The notes under the pieces are model-generated. The model worked only from the letters and a program-made list of their open reading frames with translations, searched no databases and was not told the DNA's origin. The translations under genes were made by a program, and so were the position numbers. Shown here piece by piece: positions 6,369 through 7,791 of a DNA stretch of 7,791 nt (the first letter of the stretch is position 1; each line of letters begins with the position of its first letter). The DNA is from Candidatus Hydrogenedentota bacterium (GTDB lineage Bacteria > Hydrogenedentota > Hydrogenedentia > Hydrogenedentales > SLHB01). The stretch lies in contig JAKJDA010000130.1 in the NCBI GenBank assembly GCA_022706165.1, positions 1-7,791 on the forward strand, given 5' to 3'.

Positions 6369-6959
6369 ATGAAAACAATGTTGATGCTTATTGCGCTGTT
6401 GGCGGTCGTCTCTTCAGGACCAGGTTGCCAGCAAAGCCAGGTCGAGGGCCGTCCGGAGTCCAGTGGAAGGGCGATGTCTTCGGCGGAATCGGCTACCACT
6501 TCCGCGCGGGGCGTAGCACAACAGCCGCCATCGAGTGCCGAGGCGAGCGTGCGAATCGGTGTGTACGATTCCAGGGCCTTGGCAGTTGCCTTTGCGGGAT
6601 CGAAGGCGTTTGAGGATGAGTTGAAACCGTTGATGGCGTCCTATCGCTCTGCCGAGAGTGCCGGAAACAAGGACGAGATGGCAAAGGCGGACGCCAAGAT
6701 TAAGGACATTCAGGCGCGTCTTCACAAACAGGCTTTTCAGGGGTCCGCGGTGGATGAGATTGTGGCCACCATCCCCGATGCCCTGCGCTCAATCACTGAG
6801 CGAGAACACTTGCAGGCTATCGTCGCCAAGTCCGACAAGGCAACTCTCGAAAGATATTCTAATGCAGCGCAAGTAGACGTGAGCATGGAATTGATCGAGG
6901 CGTTGCACCCGAACACAAGGCAATTGGAGATCGCCCGAAAGATGCTATCGGCAGAATAG
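6369..6959 (+). CDS. Exported protein of unknown function, possible lipoprotein
   Basis: A 196-residue protein that I cannot assign to a characterised family. It starts at the ATG at 6369, with AAGGAG at 6355-6360, eight bases upstream. Residues 1-16 form a hydrophobic signal sequence (MKTMLMLIALLAVVSS), followed by GPGC with Cys20. That cysteine could be lipidated, but the residues before it do not fit the usual L-A/S-G/A-C lipobox. A Ser/Ala/Gln/Pro-rich linker (about 21-60) follows. The folded part begins VRIGVYDSRALAVAFAGS, then a charged helix-rich stretch with probable coiled coil (about 78-118), LHKQAFQGSAVDEI, a segment with AIVAKSD, and QVDVSMELIEALHPN near the end. I recall uncharacterised proteins with this motif order (VYDSRA, LHKQ, VD-I, I-V-K, VDVT) in planctomycete-like genomes; that is memory, not a search. 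The layout loosely resembles OmpH/Skp periplasmic chaperones. It has its own promoter and operator. Confidence 0.75.
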   Translation: MKTMLMLIALLAVVSSGPGCQQSQVEGRPESSGRAMSSAESATTSARGVAQQPPSSAEASVRIGVYDSRALAVAFAGSKAFEDELKPLMASYRSAESAGNKDEMAKADAKIKDIQARLHKQAFQGSAVDEIVATIPDALRSITEREHLQAIVAKSDKATLERYSNAAQVDVSMELIEALHPNTRQLEIARKMLSAE

Positions 6960-7005
6960 ATTGTCGCCCTGCAACATGTGCAACGCCGAAACCATGGCAG
7001 CGGAG

Positions 7006-7791
7006 TTACTCAGCGATTGGTAAGCTGACGGTAAAGGCGCTGCCCTTGCCGCGTTCGCTTTCAACGTCGATGTGGCCGTGGTGCATCTCGACGAGGCGTT
7101 TGACGAGGGAGAGGCCGAGGCCGGTACCGGGGACATGGACGGTGTACTCGTTTTTGGCGCGGAAGAACTCGTCGAAGATGTTGTCGCGTTCGTCCGGCGA
7201 GAGGCCGATACCGGTGTCGCGCACGATGACGCGGACGGCGGAGTCTTGTTTCGCTGCAGTCACGATCACATGGCCGGGGCCCTGCGTGTACTTCACGGCG
7301 TTGTCGATGAGGTTCGAGAACACCATGAACATGGAGTCCTTGTCCGCAAGGACCAGCACGCCGTCGAGTTCAGGAGTGACGTCGAGAGAGATGTTGACTT
7401 TCTTTTCCAACGCCCGGTCGTGTGCGGCGTCGACGGCTGCGTGCAACGGTTCGCGAATATCCAGTGGCTGACGGCGCAACGTGAAATTTCCGGTCTCCAT
7501 GGCAGTCAGATTAAGCAGGTCGTTGACCATCGTGCGCAGACCGCGTGCACGCACAAGCGAACGCTCGGCAAGCTGTTTCGATTTAGCGGGATCGTCTTCG
7601 ACCGCGCCGTGAAGCAAGATGCCGAGCTGGCTCTCGATCGCGGCGAGCGGACTCTTGAGTTCGTGCGCCACCATCGAAACGAACATGGACTTGGCCGTCT
7701 CAAGTTTTTTCAGTTCGGTGATGTCGCGCAACACCGCGACCGCCCCCAGCACCTCGCCGCTAGGATCGAAGATGGGACTGATGTTGGCCAG
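7006..7791 (-). CDS. Sensor histidine kinase, C-terminal part (N-terminus outside the window)
   Basis: The 261 visible residues are open to the window edge, so the true start lies beyond 7791; a GTG at 7752 is internal. The first 30 residues (NISPIFDPSGEVLGAVAV, then LRDITELKKLE) are the end of a PAS domain with its PAC tail. The HisKA domain follows, with the phosphorylated His43 in MVAHELKSPLAAI, then a dimerising helix pair to about residue 100. The ATPase domain has the N box SNLIDNAVKYT (Asn160, Asn164), the G1 box DTGIGLS (Asp192), an F box around IFDEFFRA and the G2 box GTGLGLSLVKRLVEMHHG. All catalytic motifs are present. It ends at 7006, only 46 bases from the convergent exported-protein gene. 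The signal sensed and the response regulator are not visible. Confidence 0.93.
   Translation of the reverse strand: MANISPIFDPSGEVLGAVAVLRDITELKKLETAKSMFVSMVAHELKSPLAAIESQLGILLHGAVEDDPAKSKQLAERSLVRARGLRTMVNDLLNLTAMETGNFTLRRQPLDIREPLHAAVDAAHDRALEKKVNISLDVTPELDGVLVLADKDSMFMVFSNLIDNAVKYTQGPGHVIVTAAKQDSAVRVIVRDTGIGLSPDERDNIFDEFFRAKNEYTVHVPGTGLGLSLVKRLVEMHHGHIDVESERGKGSAFTVSLPIAE

Overview
This is a GC-rich bacterial segment. It is mostly housekeeping metabolism, with one small toxin-antitoxin insertion and one damaged gene. The mix of genes (a zinc-ribbon FmdB-type protein, a planctomycete-like nucleoside hydrolase, and a short secreted protein with a VYDSRA motif) suggests an uncultured Gram-negative lineage, perhaps near Planctomycetes or Hydrogenedentes. 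That placement is inference from protein style only; no marker gene is present.

Layout, left to right. (1) Positions 1-636, plus strand: the damaged 3' part of a nucleoside hydrolase gene, with an internal deletion of roughly 45 codons that also changes frame. (2) Positions 637-1045: no gene, but an 18-base near-copy of the argF 3' end and a hairpin. (3) Positions 1046-1446, minus strand: a hicBA toxin-antitoxin pair with its own promoter. (4) Positions 1584-3733, minus strand: argD and argF, overlapping by one base (TAATG), which carry out two steps from N-acetylglutamate semialdehyde towards citrulline. (5) Positions 3845-4147: an FmdB-family zinc ribbon protein. (6) Positions 4282-4992: an AraD-type pentulose-5-phosphate epimerase. 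(7) Positions 5060-6046: a DusB-type tRNA-dihydrouridine synthase. Items 3 to 7 all lie on the minus strand in the order dusB, araD, fmdB, argD, argF, hicB, hicA. (8) Positions 6369-6959, plus strand: a small exported protein of unknown function. Its upstream region holds a TTGACA promoter, a perfect 24-base palindrome over the -10 region and a 12-base-pair leader hairpin. (9) Positions 7006-7791, minus strand: the C-terminal part of a PAS-type sensor histidine kinase that runs off the window.

The only tight functional unit among the metabolic genes is argD-argF. araD, dusB and fmdB look like unrelated neighbours. I found no clear new defence or biosynthetic system. The two spots most worth following are the palindrome-controlled promoter of the exported protein, and the repeat of the argF 3' end that brackets the hicBA pair.
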